Shown: piece by piece, positions 8,913 through 20,342 of the stretch
How positions within the stretch are numbered: position 1 is the stretch's first letter
How the letters are laid out: the number at the start of each line of letters is the position of its first letter
Source: Pelagomonas calceolata
Lineage: Eukaryota > Sar > Pelagophyceae > Pelagomonadales > Pelagomonadaceae
Length of the DNA stretch: 64,000 bases
NCBI GenBank assembly: GCA_918797485.1
Contig: CAKKNE010000001.1
Coordinates: forward strand, 1,798,001-1,862,000
Direction of reading: 5' to 3'
Notes under the pieces: model-generated
Told to the model about the DNA's origin: nothing
Databases searched by the model: none
The model's input: only the letters and a program-made list of their open reading frames with translations
Made by a program: the position numbers and the translations under genes

Positions 8913-10010
8913 TTGGATGGCGTCGGCGGCGTTTCGCGGGCGCGGAGCGCGGCTCGCGCGTATCGCAGATTGCTCTCAACCCATGCTGTGAACGGGTGCG
9001 CGCCGCCAAACACGCGCCGCGCGGTCCGTTCCACGTCCTCGAGCGTCGTTACGGCCTCGCGGAGATCGTCGAGTGTAGCGGCTGGGTCCAAGGCCGCCGA
9101 GGCGTGCGCCGACGACACGAAGGGGCAGACGTGCTACATCTGCACGCAGGCCCTACATTGGAAAACGAAGGAGGGCCTCGTGCGCATGTGTGCGTGCCGC
9201 GGGACGGCGGGCTTTGCGCACGTGTCGTGTTTGGCGGAGCAGGCGAAGATTTTGATGGATGAGGCCGAGGAGAATAATTTGAGCGACAAGGTGCAGAGTG
9301 AGAGGTGGAACCGGTGGTACAAGTGCAGCCTGTGCGAGCAAGAATACCACGGCGTCGTGCGGTGTGCGCTCGGATGGGCGTGCTGGAAGACGTACGTGGG
9401 TCGGCCGGAGGTGGATGTGGCTAGGCAAGTGGCGATGACACTGCTTGGGACCGGTTTAGGCGAAGCAGGGCACCACGAGGACGCGTTGACCGTGAGAGAG
9501 GCCGAGTTGTCTATGCTACGACGCCTTGGCGCTGACGAAATCACATTGCTCGTCGCGCAGAACAATATTGCATGTACGTATTCGTTGGTTGGGAGGCTTG
9601 AAGAGGCCTTGCACATGCGGCGAGACATATACTTCAAACGTTTGAAGCTCCTTGGTGAGGAAGATAGCTTGACCCTCAACGCAGCCAACAACTACGGGTT
9701 AGCTTTTCTTAATCTACAACGCTTCGAAGAAGCCAAGCCGCCGTTGCGCAAAATGCTGCCCGTGGCGCGGCGGGTTCTCGGAGAGAATGACGAGATCACG
9801 CTCAGGATGAGGTGGTATTCTGCAGCGGCGCTCTACCACGCCGACGGCGCCACGCTCGGAGATCTCCGCGAGGCAGTGACGACGCTCGAGGAGACGGAAC
9901 GAATCGCACGGCGCGTTTTCGGCGGCGCACATCCGCTCACGGTGGACATTGAGCGCCAATTGCGAGATGCGCGAGCCGCGCTCCGCGCCCGCGAAGCAAC
10001 GAGTAAATAA
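8913..10010 (+). CDS. RING-CH (MARCH-type) zinc finger plus TPR-repeat protein
   Basis: 365 codons from the only upstream ATG. Residues about 70-125 form a RING-CH finger: CYIC, CACRG, H and C ligands (AHVSCL) and a final CSLCEQEY pair. Residues about 145-360 are TPR units of the kinesin-light-chain type (TLGTGLGEAGHHEDAL, NNIACTYSLVGRLEEAL, NNYGLAFLNLQRFEEA). RING-CH proteins are E3 ubiquitin ligases; TPRs give substrate binding. The first 60 or so codons lie antisense to an inverted copy of the gene's own 3' end, so the N-terminus as read is probably not original and the copy may be a rearranged or dying family member. It converges on the protease gene 37 bp downstream. Confidence 0.65.
   Translation: MDGVGGVSRARSAARAYRRLLSTHAVNGCAPPNTRRAVRSTSSSVVTASRRSSSVAAGSKAAEACADDTKGQTCYICTQALHWKTKEGLVRMCACRGTAGFAHVSCLAEQAKILMDEAEENNLSDKVQSERWNRWYKCSLCEQEYHGVVRCALGWACWKTYVGRPEVDVARQVAMTLLGTGLGEAGHHEDALTVREAELSMLRRLGADEITLLVAQNNIACTYSLVGRLEEALHMRRDIYFKRLKLLGEEDSLTLNAANNYGLAFLNLQRFEEAKPPLRKMLPVARRVLGENDEITLRMRWYSAAALYHADGATLGDLREAVTTLEETERIARRVFGGAHPLTVDIERQLRDARAALRAREATSK
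8933..9082 (-). pseudogene. Inverted copy of the TPR-gene 3' end
   Basis: Read on the minus strand this encodes TLDDLREAVTTLEDVERTAR and RRVFGGAHPFTAWVESNL, about 70% identical to the C-terminus of the RING-CH/TPR gene at about 9846-9995. The two arms form an inverted repeat of about 150 bp around the RING/TPR body. It has no start of its own and is treated as a gene fragment. Confidence 0.7.
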
Positions 10011-10047
10011 GGTACAGACTCTTACCTCGATAACACGATAAGCAATA

Positions 10048-13000
10048 TCACAAACGAGAAGGCGGCGGCGGCGGCGGCTCGTCGGCCAACGTCTGGGCCA
10101 GCTGCGCCCGCGCGGCGGCCTTGACCGCCTTGAGGTCCACGCCCTCCTCCACGTCGATGCGGGGCGAATTCCGCGGAGACCTCTCCTCCTCCTCCTTCGC
10201 AACGACGGTACGGCGGCGGTAGACGACGTAGGCCACGACCGCCAACAAGAGTACGGCGCCGGCGGCCGCCGCACCGCCCAGCGTGGCCGCGTCGACGCCG
10301 CCGCTCGATGCACTGGAGGAGGCATCGTCGCCCGGGAGCGGTACTGCGGTCGGCGCCCTGGTGCGCGTCGCGGCGAAGTCCACGGCGCCGACGGCCGTGG
10401 CGACGACTGCGAGCGTCTCATTATTTGCCGTGACCGCCGTCGCCACTGCTGCGTCGACGTCCGCCACCGTTGTGGATGAAATGGTCGAGGAGACGGCCTC
10501 CGCCTCTGACAGAGACGGCACCGCGACCTCGTAGGCGACCACGACGCCGCCTTCTGGCACTGACGTCGGCGCTGCCGTGGGCGCGTAGTTCGTCGGCTGC
10601 AGCGTCGGCGACGACGTCGTCGGCTTCGCCGTGGGTACGTAGTCGCTCTTGCGGCGCATGGGCGCCCCGGGGCTCCGCCCGGGAAGCAACGCCTCTTCCA
10701 GAAGCCTTCTCGCCGCCGCCGATATCGTCACGGTCACCGCATTTTCATCGACGCCACACAGGATCGCGACCGCGACCACAAACACTGCCTCGGCTTCCAG
10801 AGCTTCTGCCAGGCTCACGCCGGAGAACGAGAGGCCGCCCGTCACGACGTAGGGGATCGGCGACGGCGCGAACGTCGGCGCGGCGGCCGTCGGCCGCGGC
10901 GACGGTCGCAGGGTAGGCCGCAAGGGTGTCGGCGCGGGCGTCGGGCGCGGCGAGGGGCGCAGCGTCGGCGTCCGGGACGGCTGCGGCGTCGGCGCGAAGA
11001 CCGGGCTGGCGGTGGGGTCGCCGGGCGGTACCGTCGGCGAGGGGGATGGCTGCGGCGTCGGCGAGCGCGTGGGCCGGTAGCTCGGGCGAGGTGTCGGCCT
11101 CAGCGACGGCTCGGCTGTGGGCTGCCATGTGGTCGGCAGCGGCGTCGGCGTCGGCGTGGGTCGAGGTGTCGGCCTCAGCGTCGGCCGCGGGCTCGGTTGA
11201 GGCGTGGTCGGCGTAGGTGTAGGGCGCGGCGTCGGCATTGGGGTGGGTCTCGGAGTAGGTCTGGGCGTCGGCTGCGGCGTGGGCTGGTGCGAGACCGTGG
11301 GTGAGGGCGTCGGAGATACGGACGGCGCGGGCGTCGGCCGGGGCGTCGGAGTGACAGAGGGCTCCGGCGTCGGTGTTGGTGTTGGCCGAGGCGTAGGCTC
11401 CGGGGACGGCGACACGGAGGGCTCAGGGGTCGTTGGAGAGTAGGTGGGCCGGTGCGTCGGCGACGGCGACGGCGCCGGCGTCGACGGCGCGGGCGACGGC
11501 TGGGGCGTCGTCGGAGAATAAGTAGGTTCCGGCGAGGGTTCGGGCGTCGGTTCCGGCGTGGCCGGCGTCGGGGCCGGCGTGTCGACGCGGCACGTGGCCA
11601 CGACGTCGGCGTTCGCGCGCCAGCCCGGCGAGCCCTGGTACTCGGTCCACGTCCCCATCAGGTTCACAAGGTCCGCGTTATCATCATAGACGTAGGCCGC
11701 GGCGTAGTCGTCCTGGCAGGGGTCGTTCCCGATGTACCAGTAAGAGTCCATCCACCATAAATATATCCCATTATCCTCGTACATGGCCACGCCCTCGCAC
11801 TCCCCCGCTCTCCCATAAATGCCGTCGGCGGGCTGATACTCAAAACCGTCGACTTCGACGCGATCGCAGCCGACCGCTTGTGGTGTGGGCTGCGGCGTCC
11901 ACGGCGTCGACAGGTCGGCATCGTGGCCGTACAGCTGCAGCGTCCAGCTCACTAATATCCCGTCGTCGTCTCCATCATCATCGTAGTAGTAGAAGGACGT
12001 ATCCTGGCCGAGGTCGTCGTCGTCTCCCGAACCTTCCCGCATGTCGGCGACCCGCAGCGTGAACGCTCCTTGATCGGCGCGCTCGCCCCAATGCCTCAAT
12101 GTTGTGTATTTATGATGAGTGTAGCGCGTGCCTCTTTCCAGTTTGTCGTCCGTCAGTAGTGATACGACACCATCTCTTTCCAATTCAATTCTCAGATCGC
12201 CGCGCCGCGGGTGTTCGATCGTCACATATACACTAACGCTCTCTATCACAAAGTCATGAGAACCAAACTCGACAGAGGTGGACTCGACCCAGTTCCCGCA
12301 ACAGTCTTCTATCACACTATTAGTGGAAGTGGACGTTACAAGGGTGATCTCGCTGCCCCAATTTGACCACGACTTTGCGGTCATGACAGCCTCATACGCA
12401 TCAACTACACCGAAACCGTACTTGTAGCTATGTTTCACACCGGCCTGGTTCGTCTCCCACTCATCTTCGCTGTCCTCATGCGGTCTCGACGCCGTCGCAG
12501 CCAACACCCCTTGCACGTCCCTCCAGCCTAAGTCTGAGTTCGCCTCGAGCATCAGCGCCACAACTCCACTTACAAGGGGAGCGGCATACGACGTCCCCGC
12601 GCCCGAATCGCCGCAGTCGTCCGGGGCGTTCATCGACAGCGGCTTCGCGGCAAAAATGAGGTGATAGTTCTCCCAATCGCCTCCTGGGGCCGAAATAAAC
12701 ACGGGAGCACCGCTCGACGAGTACCTAGCATGTTTCAGGTCTTGACCCACACTACCAACAGAGATCGTGAACCTCGAGTTGAGGTAGCCCTCATAGTTCA
12801 CGTCATCACCCTTGCGAAATTCGTTGCCCGCCGCGAACACGAGGACCATGCCCTTGCCGCCTCTCCCGTTCTTGACGCCGTCTTCTAGGACGTCGTGCGC
12901 TGTTGACGACAGTTGGCCGAAGCCGCACTGCACGAAGTAGTGGTCGAGCTCCAGACACGCGTCAACGTCGTCTTCGAAAAAATAGTAGCAGTAGTCCACG

Positions 13001-13746
13001 ACGGTATTCTCGCAACCTTGGGAGAGATCCCTAGACGACCAGTCGTCGCCATCACAGGCCGCACAGGGGCACCAGTTACTCCCGACGTTCGGACAGTCAA
13101 ATGGGCAGCTCGTACTACTGTCGATGTAGTCACATTGATCAATGCCCCAGGAATTCGACGAAATGTCGTTCTTGTCGTACTTGTACGTTAAGAAACTTAA
13201 ACCGGTGACGGCGTCGTCGCCCATCATCGTGCACGACGCTAGTCCACTGTTGTAGGCGACGCCGACGCCCGCTTCTGAATTGGAGGAGGCTAATGCGAGA
13301 GAAGCGCAGGCCGTGCCGTGGGCGTCATTACCGTGAGGTGCGTATGAACTACAAGAGGCTGATGTATCTAGCTTCGACAAGTCGGGATGATTGTTGTCCA
13401 CACCGTTGTCATTCACCAAGATCTGGACACCACTACCAGTGTAGCCCGCGGCCCAGGCCTCCGGGGCCCGTATGGCCTCCAGGTACCAGGCCGCGGCCTC
13501 GTAGTACGGGTCTGGCAACGGGTCGTCGCGTTCCGGGCACTCGTCGACGTAGTCGTCCGCATCACAGGTGATCGCGGTGTAGCCGCTTAGGTATAAAGAC
13601 GACCCCGTCGGGACGTTGTTCTCCGGCGCGCAGATTAAGTCATAGGGACACCAGACGCAGCCTTCGGGGCACTGCCCGCAGGCCATGTAGTCGTAGCATC
13701 CTGCGTCGGCTGCCCCTATCAATATCAGTGCGACGGCTGCCCTCAT
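10048..13746 (-). CDS. Secreted furin/kexin-like subtilisin (S8) protease with P domain, PT-rich stalk and membrane anchor
   Basis: Uninterrupted, 1232 residues. Signal peptide ([16 protein letters not shown]), then a Cys-rich segment. The catalytic domain has Asp113 in [13 protein letters not shown], His143 in [10 protein letters not shown], oxyanion Asn308 in FAAGNE and Ser386 in [15 protein letters not shown]/Homo-B-type beta-sandwich follows (about 470-610; [17 protein letters not shown]), the pairing typical of proprotein convertases. After a further Cys-containing module comes a long stalk of PTPxPS units (about 730-1020), then a Ser/Gly-rich segment, one transmembrane helix ([20 protein letters not shown]) and a short charged tail. 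It should therefore sit on the surface or in the secretory path and cut after basic sites; substrates are unknown. The insertion rich in Cys between His143 and Asn308 is larger than in animal furins. Confidence 0.88.
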   Translation of the reverse strand: MRAAVALILIGAADAGCYDYMACGQCPEGCVWCPYDLICAPENNVPTGSSLYLSGYTAITCDADDYVDECPERDDPLPDPYYEAAAWYLEAIRAPEAWAAGYTGSGVQILVNDNGVDNNHPDLSKLDTSASCSSYAPHGNDAHGTACASLALASSNSEAGVGVAYNSGLASCTMMGDDAVTGLSFLTYKYDKNDISSNSWGIDQCDYIDSSTSCPFDCPNVGSNWCPCAACDGDDWSSRDLSQGCENTVVDYCYYFFEDDVDACLELDHYFVQCGFGQLSSTAHDVLEDGVKNGRGGKGMVLVFAAGNEFRKGDDVNYEGYLNSRFTISVGSVGQDLKHARYSSSGAPVFISAPGGDWENYHLIFAAKPLSMNAPDDCGDSGAGTSYAAPLVSGVVALMLEANSDLGWRDVQGVLAATASRPHEDSEDEWETNQAGVKHSYKYGFGVVDAYEAVMTAKSWSNWGSEITLVTSTSTNSVIEDCCGNWVESTSVEFGSHDFVIESVSVYVTIEHPRRGDLRIELERDGVVSLLTDDKLERGTRYTHHKYTTLRHWGERADQGAFTLRVADMREGSGDDDDLGQDTSFYYYDDDGDDDGILVSWTLQLYGHDADLSTPWTPQPTPQAVGCDRVEVDGFEYQPADGIYGRAGECEGVAMYEDNGIYLWWMDSYWYIGNDPCQDDYAAAYVYDDNADLVNLMGTWTEYQGSPGWRANADVVATCRVDTPAPTPATPEPTPEPSPEPTYSPTTPQPSPAPSTPAPSPSPTHRPTYSPTTPEPSVSPSPEPTPRPTPTPTPEPSVTPTPRPTPAPSVSPTPSPTVSHQPTPQPTPRPTPRPTPMPTPRPTPTPTTPQPSPRPTLRPTPRPTPTPTPLPTTWQPTAEPSLRPTPRPSYRPTRSPTPQPSPSPTVPPGDPTASPVFAPTPQPSRTPTLRPSPRPTPAPTPLRPTLRPSPRPTAAAPTFAPSPIPYVVTGGLSFSGVSLAEALEAEAVFVVAVAILCGVDENAVTVTISAAARRLLEEALLPGRSPGAPMRRKSDYVPTAKPTTSSPTLQPTNYAPTAAPTSVPEGGVVVAYEVAVPSLSEAEAVSSTISSTTVADVDAAVATAVTANNETLAVVATAVGAVDFAATRTRAPTAVPLPGDDASSSASSGGVDAATLGGAAAAGAVLLLAVVAYVVYRRRTVVAKEEEERSPRNSPRIDVEEGVDLKAVKAAARAQLAQTLADEPPPPPPSRL
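10890..11590 (-). repeat. PTPxPS-coding low-complexity repeat array
   Basis: Degenerate 12-18 bp units coding Pro-Thr-Pro-x-Pro-Ser inside the S8 protease stalk. It is probably O-glycosylated and expected to vary in length between strains. Confidence 0.8.
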
Positions 13747-14211
13747 TGCTGTGCACAGCGGTCAGCACGTCAGAATAGCATGTTCATGCTCCTCGTTCCT
13801 AGGACCACAAGCGCTTGCGCGTGCGTTTGCGTTGCGTTTGCGGCACCAACAAAGACTGTGTGCTGGACAAAGTCCCAGCATCCAGCCCGAACACGACGGC
13901 ACGCTGCGCGGGGACCGAAAGCAGAGGCCTCAGAGGACGACGCACGAGCTCTGGGGGGCGGCTTAACGACGTCAGCACCAAGCTCCCAAACCCGCACTAA
14001 TTCAAAGCTGTGAGATCGAGCCGTATTTTTTGACGCTAGCTCCCCGCATCCGGCGATATCGATCGCCGCGCGCTGCTCAGAAGACACCAGCCAGTCGGCG
14101 CTGCGCTGCAGCCAGCCGCCGCGACCCGACGCCCCGCGCCGGCCGAGAAAAGCTGCCGCGGCGCCAAGCTCTCTGAGCGCACAAACGCCGCCGCCGCGCC
14201 CTCCATAGACC
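13747..14211. other. Divergent intergenic region, protease/MSH6
   Basis: 465 bp between divergent starts. Short ORFs occur on both strands but have no domain character. No CTAG palindrome here, only a lone gctagc half near 14032. Nothing else recognised. Confidence 0.5.
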
Positions 14212-17200
14212 ATGAGCGGCCGCAAGTCCTCGACAGGATCGATGAAGCAGACGACGCTCGCGAGCTTCTTCAAGAAGCCCTCCACGAAAGCGCCCGAAGA
14301 ACCCGCAAAACAAAAGGGCCCCGGCGCGGAAGTTGTGGGACGACGCCTCAAGGTCTGGTGGCCCGCCGACGAGGCCTGGTATTCGGGGGGCGTCGCCTCC
14401 TACGACGGCGAGCGCCACGCGATCCAGTACGACGACGGCGACGAGGAGGCCGTCGATTTGTCGAAAGAAAAATTCGAGTTCCTCGAAGGGACACATTCAC
14501 CGAAGGAAGTGAAGCGAGAGACGAAGCGCCCGGCGCCGTCGGCGGGCCTGACGGCCGAACAACGCGCTGATAGAGAGCGCAAGCGCCGGAAGGCGTCCAG
14601 TGATGATGACGACGACTTCGTCGTTGATGATGATGCTTCTATTTCCGAGGAGGAGGAAGAAGAGGACGAGGTCTTCGACGAGAGCGACGATGAGGACAAA
14701 CCGAAGCCGAAGAAACGGCGCGTCATCGCCGATGATAGTGACGAGGAGATGCCTGCGGCCAAATCATCGCCGTCCTCCGTCCCCGTGTCCTCGGACAAAA
14801 AAGAAACGCGGCCGGGCACGCCGACGCCCTTCGACGCCCGGGGCTTCCACGATAGATATCGCAAGCGATCGGCACCGGTCTCCGCCGACAAGCGCGAGTC
14901 GTACGATCTCGTGGAGTTAACTGATCAGAAAGTAGACTCTCATGACAGCGAGAAGAAGTCCGTCTTGCCGGCGGGCTGCCACACGCACGACGTCGATCCG
15001 AAATATGCCTTTCTGACGACTGCGCGGCGAGACGCGGACGGCCGGACGCCCGACGACCCTTCGTTTAATGCCCGCACGCTAAAGGTGGACTGGCACAAGG
15101 AACCCATCGCAAAATTGACGGGCACGCAGCAGACCTGGTGGCAGGTCAAGGAGACGCACGCGGACTGCGTGCTCTTTTATAAAATAGGGAAATTCTACGA
15201 GCTCTACCATACCGATGCTGATGTGGGAGTGGCCGAGGCGGGATTGGTCTACATGAAGGGCGACCAGGCGCACGCCGGGTTTCCGGAGTTGGCCTATGGG
15301 AAATACGTGCGTGACCCGGTGTGATTTAAGACCACGTCGCCTCGACGCCGTCGACGCGAGACGGTGTCGGTCAACACAGGTCGAAGCCTTGGTCTCCAAG
15401 GGCTTCAAAGTCTGCCGCGTCGAGCAGACGGAGACCCCCGATCAAGTTAAAAAACGTATTGCGGGAAGAAGAGGCCTGTCCAAAATAGAAAAGGGCATGC
15501 GCCGGGAAGTCTGTTCGCTGACGACGCCCGGCACTCGATTGTACACGGTCCTGGACATGCGGCTGGAGAAGGAGGGCGGCGGCTTCGAGCCCGTGAGCGG
15601 TCCTACCCACTTAGCTGCGGTGTGTGAGAAGGGTTCTACCGTTGGAGTGTGTGTGTGCGATAGTCCGACTGGAACCTTCACGCTGGCTCAATTCGAGGAC
15701 GACGTGCAGCGCACTAGATTGCGGACATTACTAGCAGCTTTACCGCCCGCCGAGGTGCTGGTACCCAGAGGGTCTCGCGATTTAGCTGAGATTTGTGAGC
15801 GCGCGACGGGCGCATCCGTCGAACTGCTCACACCTCAATCAGAGTTCTTAGATGCGGATTCCTGCATCGAGTATCTCTCAATCTGCGGCGCCTTCCCGAA
15901 AGCCTCGAAGCAGGGCAATGACAACGATGTCAGTGCGAGGTGGCCTCCTGTACTGCGCACAGCAGTTCGTGGCCGAGCGGACTCCGCTTTGTCGTCATTG
16001 GGCGCCGTGGCCTGGTGGCTGCGACGGGCCTTGGTGGACGTGGAGTTACTCAGCATGCGCCGCGTCGACGCGTACGTGCCTCCTGATCTCGGGGAAGCGC
16101 CTGAATCAACTACTGCATTCGTGCCGCACGATGAGGCCCAGCTACTCGAAGCAGCCCTCGCCATCTCCAGTACAGATGACGACGACGACTGGCGCGCAGC
16201 ACTGAGGAGGAAGGCGCCGCGCATGGCCTTGGATGCTACCACACTTAAAAACCTCGAGGTGCTGAGGTCGAGCGCGCCGGACGGCTGGAGTGGGAGTCTG
16301 TGGCACCTGACGCACCACTGTCGCACGGCCTTTGGCGGTCGCTTGCTCAGGGACTGGCTCTCTCGTCCCCTGTTAGATAAGAGAGATATTGATGCGAGGG
16401 CCGACGCGGTCCAGGAGCTCGTGGAGTCGCCTGATCTCTATGAAGGGTTGGCGAAGGCGCTGAAGCAGAAGGGCATCGGCGATCTGGAACGAGCCCTCCA
16501 GCAATTGCACACTTTAGGGGCTGATAGACGTGCGCCGTCCTCTGATGGCCAGCAGCATCCGGACGCGCGCGCGATCCTCTTCGACAAGCTCAAGTTCGAC
16601 GCGCGGCGCGTCAAGCAGCTGTGTAGTGCCATCGCTGGATTAGAGCGATGTGCTACCATCATGTCTTCCTTGACAACGAAGGAGCCTTCTTCTCAGCTAC
16701 TGAAGCGCCTCGCGCCGGGATCTCCACAAAAGAGTGGTGGCGGCTGCTTCCCGTCACTAGAGGATAAACTGAGACTCTTCCGCCAGTTCAACCTCGACCA
16801 CGCGGCGAAGGAGGGTACTCTCAAGTCTTCTAGAGGTGCCGACCCGGCCGCCGACGCCGCCGAAGACCTCGTCAAAGCTCGTGAGAAAGATTTAGATGAC
16901 TGGCTCAAAGAAGCACAGCGTGAACATGGCTGCAGTCTGAAATGGAAGCATTCCGCCAAAGACAGGTACTGCGTCGAGGCGGCGGACGTCCTCTTCGGGC
17001 GCGGCGGGAAATTGGAGAGACTCCCGGCGGGCTGGCAGCAGCGGTCCAAGACGAAGAAAGCTAGATCCTTTGCGGTGCCTGCCCTCAAGTCACTCATACA
17101 AGCGTTAGAAGATGCGGAAAGTTCCGAGAAAGATTTGAAGGCGGACCAGATGCGCCGTTTGTATCAGCGTAGAAATGATGGCGTCGTCATGAGACCGCGT

Positions 17201-18080
17201 CGCCGCGACGCCGTCTTCATGATCATCAGAGAGTCTGACGGCGTCGGTCCGCGCAGGCCTCTTCAAGCAGTTCGACGAGTCGCGGGATCGCTGGGCCTGT
17301 GCCGTGAAGTGCGTGGCGACGCTGGACGCGTTGCTATCGTTGGCGAAAGCCTCCAGGGAGCCGGGGTACTGTCGGGCGGAGTTGCTCGAGGGTGATGGCA
17401 GTACCCTGAAAATTGAGGAGGGGTCGCACCCTTGCTTGGCGGGTGATGTGGTCCCCAATGATTTGACAATTGGAGGTACAAAGCCTCACTTACTACTGCT
17501 GAGCGGGCCGAACATGGGCGGCAAGTCGACGCTGTTAAGGCAGGCGTGCGTCGCGGCGATATTAGCGCAGGTCGGCTGCTTTGTGAAAGCGAAGTCTTGT
17601 ACCTTGCATCCCGTGGATCGGGTCTTTACGCGCTTAGGCGCGTCCGATAAAATCCTGGAGGGCCAGAGTACGTTCATGGTCGAATTACTAGAAACGGCCT
17701 CGATCCTGAAAAACGCGACGGAGAAATCCTTGGTCATCTTGGATGAATTAGGAAGAGGCACGGCGACGTTCGACGGGGCGGCCATCGCTCACTCAGTAGT
17801 GGACCACCTCGTGAAGCAGGCGAAGTGCCGAGCTTTATTTGCGACGCATTACCACGACCTCGTGCGGTCCTGGTCCTCGCACGACAGCGTGCAGCTGGGC
17901 CACATGGATTGTCTGGTTAGAGATGGGGGAGAAAACGTCGTCTTCCTCTACAAGCTCGCCGAGGGCTGCTCGCCCAAGAGCTTCGGCATCAACGTCGCGC
18001 GGCTCGCGCGGCTGCCGAAACGCGTTCTGGAAAGAGCGGCGGAGAAGTCCGCCGAGTTCGAGGACGCGCTGATGGCCTAA
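14212..18080 (+). CDS. MSH6: DNA mismatch repair protein MSH6
   Basis: Three exons: 14212-15306, 15380-17156, 17257-18080; 1231 residues. The N-terminal PIP box QTTLASFF is for PCNA binding; then a Tudor/PWWP-like module (RRLKVWWPADEAWYSGGV), an acidic linker, and MutS domain I with the mismatch-wedging Phe-x-Glu motif in GKFYELY. Connector, lever and clamp domains follow, then the ATPase with Walker A GPNMGGKST, Walker B VILDELGRGT and C-terminal helices. MSH6 pairs with MSH2 as MutS-alpha and recognises mismatches and small loops. Donor choice for intron 2 restores MRRLFKQFDE, as in other MSH6 proteins; intron 1 removal restores GKYVEALVSKGFKVCRVEQT. Its partner MSH2 lies 28 kb away in this window. 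Confidence 0.93.
15307..15379 (+). mobile_element. Introner-type intron 1 of MSH6
   Basis: 73 bp, gtgcgtgacc ... gtcaacacag, with the degenerate core cctcgacgccgtcgacgcga. Splicing is phase 0 and removes an in-frame stop. Confidence 0.7.
17157..17256 (+). mobile_element. Introner-type intron 2 of MSH6
   Basis: 100 bp, gtttgtatcag ... ggtccgcgcag. The donor is chosen by homology, since it restores MRRLF; a second possible donor 14 bp downstream (gtagaaat) would add residues. The core is degenerate (cgtcgccgcgacgccgtc), so introner origin is only likely. Confidence 0.55.
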
Positions 18081-18091
18081 GTTCCTACATC

Positions 18092-18563
18092 CTACGATGG
18101 GGTAGATGGGGCGCGTCTGGGTACCAAACGCTGATTGCCCGTGGCGGCGTCGTAGAGCGCGATCTTGTAGTTGTGGCCGACCAAGGCAAGGAGAGACCCG
18201 TCGGGGGAGAACTCAGTCTTGCGGATTGCGACGCCGAGGTCGAAGAGGTCCAGGTCGCGCTGGACAAGCTGCCCCTCATTCGTGGTGTAGCAAAGTGCTA
18301 CCCGCTCGTAGATCGCTCTTTGCGGAATCTCGTCGAGTGTGCCTTTCGTAGGAAGGGAGCCGGCGTTTCCACTAGCGTGCGCTTGGCAACCAGGCGGCGC
18401 GTGCCAGGGTCACGATTAACAGCGGCGGGCCGCGCCGCACGTCCTCCCAGCCCTTGGCGACGCACGCGGCCCGCGCCTCGCTCGCGTGGTCGTCGAAGGC
18501 GAAGACTCGCGCGACGAGGTACTTGTTGAGCACGACGCCGCCTCTTGAACGGATAAGCGCCAT
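18092..18563 (-). CDS. Small WD40-repeat gene or fragment, two exons likely
   Basis: The downstream part (about 18335-18092) reads VALCYTTNEGQL, then FSPDGSLLALVGH and YKIALYDAATGNQ, one clear WD40 blade and part of another, ending at a stop at 18094. A possible first exon starts at 18563 (MALIRSRGGVVLNKYLV). A splice must join them because the frames differ; I could not fix the junction. At roughly 130 residues it is far too small for a full propeller, so it may be a gene remnant or an unusual mini-protein. It is convergent with MSH6, 12 bp from its stop. Confidence 0.4.
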
Positions 18564-18580
18564 CCAGTGCTTTCAATTTT

Positions 18581-18932
18581 CCAAATTATTGAGCCACACA
18601 GCGCAACTGCCGAGAGCTCGCGACGTTCTCGCGCGCTCAGTGTGCAACAAGCTTGTCGCCGCCAAGCCTCTCGTCGACAATACGCGCGTACGCGACGCTG
18701 CCAAAAAGTAGGCTAGCGGCATGTAAGACACTAGCCAAGTGGCACTTTTGCCACAGGAACAGCTTGTAGCGCTGCACTTAGCAAGCGCTGAAGCTGTCCG
18801 AGCCATAAAAACCTATTTTGCGCGGACACACCACACTGCTGCTACATAACTAGCCGATCGGGACAGCCACAACCCCGTGCTCTCACAGCCAGGTACACGG
18901 CCCACAGAGAGCGCTGCGCTGAAGGGGTAACC
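18581..18932. other. Divergent intergenic region
   Basis: Region between the WD40 fragment and the PDI-like gene. It contains a CTAG palindrome; nothing else recognised. Confidence 0.5.
18712..18739 (-). promoter_or_regulatory. CTAG palindromic element, copy 3
   Basis: Plus strand reads GCTAGCGGCATGTAAGACAC then TAGCCAAG, the reverse complement of the consensus. It lies 194 bp before the PDI-like start (18933) and 149 bp before the minus-strand start at 18563. Confidence 0.5.
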
Positions 18933-19514
18933 ATGCGCCTCCACGCCGCCGCGGCGCTGGCCCTCGCAGCAACCTGCGCCGACGCCGCGGGCATCACCGA
19001 GGTCACGACGCGCACCTTCGAGGCGGAAACGAGCAAGGGCGACCCTTTGCTCCTCGTCTTTTATGCACCGTGGTGCGGCCACTGCCGACGACTGGAGCCG
19101 ACGCTCCACCAGCTCGCCGCGAGTGCTGGAGACGCCTACTCGATCGCGAAGGTCGACGGCACGGCCCATCGCGTGCTGACGCAGCGGTTTGGAGTGCGAG
19201 GCTTTCCCTCCTTATTTTACGTGCGGAGCAAGCAGCAGGTGTTGCTGTACGAGGGTAGTCGCGGTTTTGCTGAATTAGATGAATGGCTCAGGAGAGGCTA
19301 CACGCAGTCGCCGCGGCTCTCTTTACTGAAATCGCCCTTCGGCCCGATAGGCCGCGCGAAGGGCTGGTGTTCTGCTGCTGGGTTGGCAGCTTTAGACGTC
19401 TATGAAGCGTTATCGGAGAAGATCGGGAGCTGGGCGGCAGCCGCGGCGGTCGTCGTGCTCGGGCTGGTCTTGATGGTCCTCGTATTCGTTGGGCCGCTGC
19501 TGTACCTCGCATAG
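18933..19514 (+). CDS. PDI-like single-thioredoxin-domain protein with C-terminal membrane anchor
   Basis: 193 residues. Signal peptide (MRLHAAAALALAATCADAAG), then a thioredoxin domain with the PDI active site WCGHC (Cys48, Cys51) after LLVFYAP and the cis-proline loop RGFPS. A hydrophobic helix near residues 170-190 (AAAVVVLGLVLMVLVFVGPL) ends the protein. It should act in the ER membrane as an oxidoreductase for disulfide formation or isomerisation, like TMX-type proteins. No KDEL-type signal is seen; anchoring would replace it. Immediately upstream is a CTAG palindrome. Confidence 0.85.
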   Translation: MRLHAAAALALAATCADAAGITEVTTRTFEAETSKGDPLLLVFYAPWCGHCRRLEPTLHQLAASAGDAYSIAKVDGTAHRVLTQRFGVRGFPSLFYVRSKQQVLLYEGSRGFAELDEWLRRGYTQSPRLSLLKSPFGPIGRAKGWCSAAGLAALDVYEALSEKIGSWAAAAAVVVLGLVLMVLVFVGPLLYLA

Positions 19515-19754
19515 CTGTGCCGCGGCGGCGGGGGCGGCTAGTGTTATAATTCAAGTGAGATCTATGGCCTGGGGTCGATTCCGATGAGCGAAAAAACCCG
19601 TCAAATAATCGGGTCTGCGCCTCGCTACGTCGTACGCGCGGTCTCATTAGGACACCGTATGTTGTCGTTTGTTTGCTTCAGATACGCGCGTGAACTGTCA
19701 AGCCTCTTTTGAAATCTCTGCGCGGATCATTGAGAGTAAAGTGGACATAACACC

Positions 19755-20342
19755 ATGCGCGGCGCGGCACTCGCGGTGGCGATTTGCGCGACCTGCGCGG
19801 CCCAGTGGAGGGGGCGCAGCGTAAAAAACACGCGGTCCAGCGAAGACGACCCGCTCGCTGCGAAATTCTCATGGATTCCAAGCAACGACGCCTTCGCCCT
19901 GAATAAAATCGCTCAGGCGTCCCAGAATAAGGAAGGCGTGGAATACCTCATTGATAAGGAGGGCTACCGACCGCTTCACCTGGCCGCCCAGCAAGGGTTC
20001 GTCGAAGTGGTCCCAGAGCTCTTGCGGCTGGGCGCGGACGCGAATGCACGTCTTTCAGACCTCGCGCCCCAGGGCCGGATGACGGTTCTTCACGTCGCGG
20101 CCTTTTACGGCCGCGTGGAGATCGTTCGGCAGTTGATTCGGGACGGAGGCGCCGACATCGACGCGGGCGCGACAATTGGAAGTTCTCATCATACAGCACT
20201 CTGTGTCGCTTTGGACCGCGGCCATGTCCGCACGACAAAGGCCTTACTAGCTTTAGGAGCGAGCGTCGACGTTACTTGTAAGCATGAGATGCCAAACGGC
20301 AGCAAGAGGTCATCACCTCTCCTCGTGGCGGCTGATATATGA
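19755..20342 (+). CDS. Ankyrin-repeat protein, probably the N-terminal part of an Ank/U-box gene
   Basis: 195 residues. A signal-like N-terminus (MRGAALAVAICATCAA), then ankyrin units: GYRPLHLAAQQGFVEVVPEL, MTVLHVAAFYGRVEIVRQLI, TALCVALDRGHVRTTKALLA, and an interrupted unit SPLLVAAD that stops inside the repeat. The stop overlaps the ATG of the next ORF (ATGA, 20339-20342). Stopping in mid-repeat and the immediate coiled-coil/U-box continuation suggest one gene with an unrecognised intron or a frameshift. The strong-looking donor gtaagc at 20278 would make a stop if joined to the obvious acceptor near 20360, so I leave it unresolved. Confidence 0.6.
   Translation: MRGAALAVAICATCAAQWRGRSVKNTRSSEDDPLAAKFSWIPSNDAFALNKIAQASQNKEGVEYLIDKEGYRPLHLAAQQGFVEVVPELLRLGADANARLSDLAPQGRMTVLHVAAFYGRVEIVRQLIRDGGADIDAGATIGSSHHTALCVALDRGHVRTTKALLALGASVDVTCKHEMPNGSKRSSPLLVAADI

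Noticed and set aside
10926-11443. Val/Gly-rich plus-strand ORFs
   Set aside because: Antisense to the PTPxPS repeat of the S8 protease.
19560-19585. B-box-like ggtcgattcc suggesting a tRNA
   Set aside because: No A box, acceptor stem or paired T stem found; no other tRNA candidate in the window.
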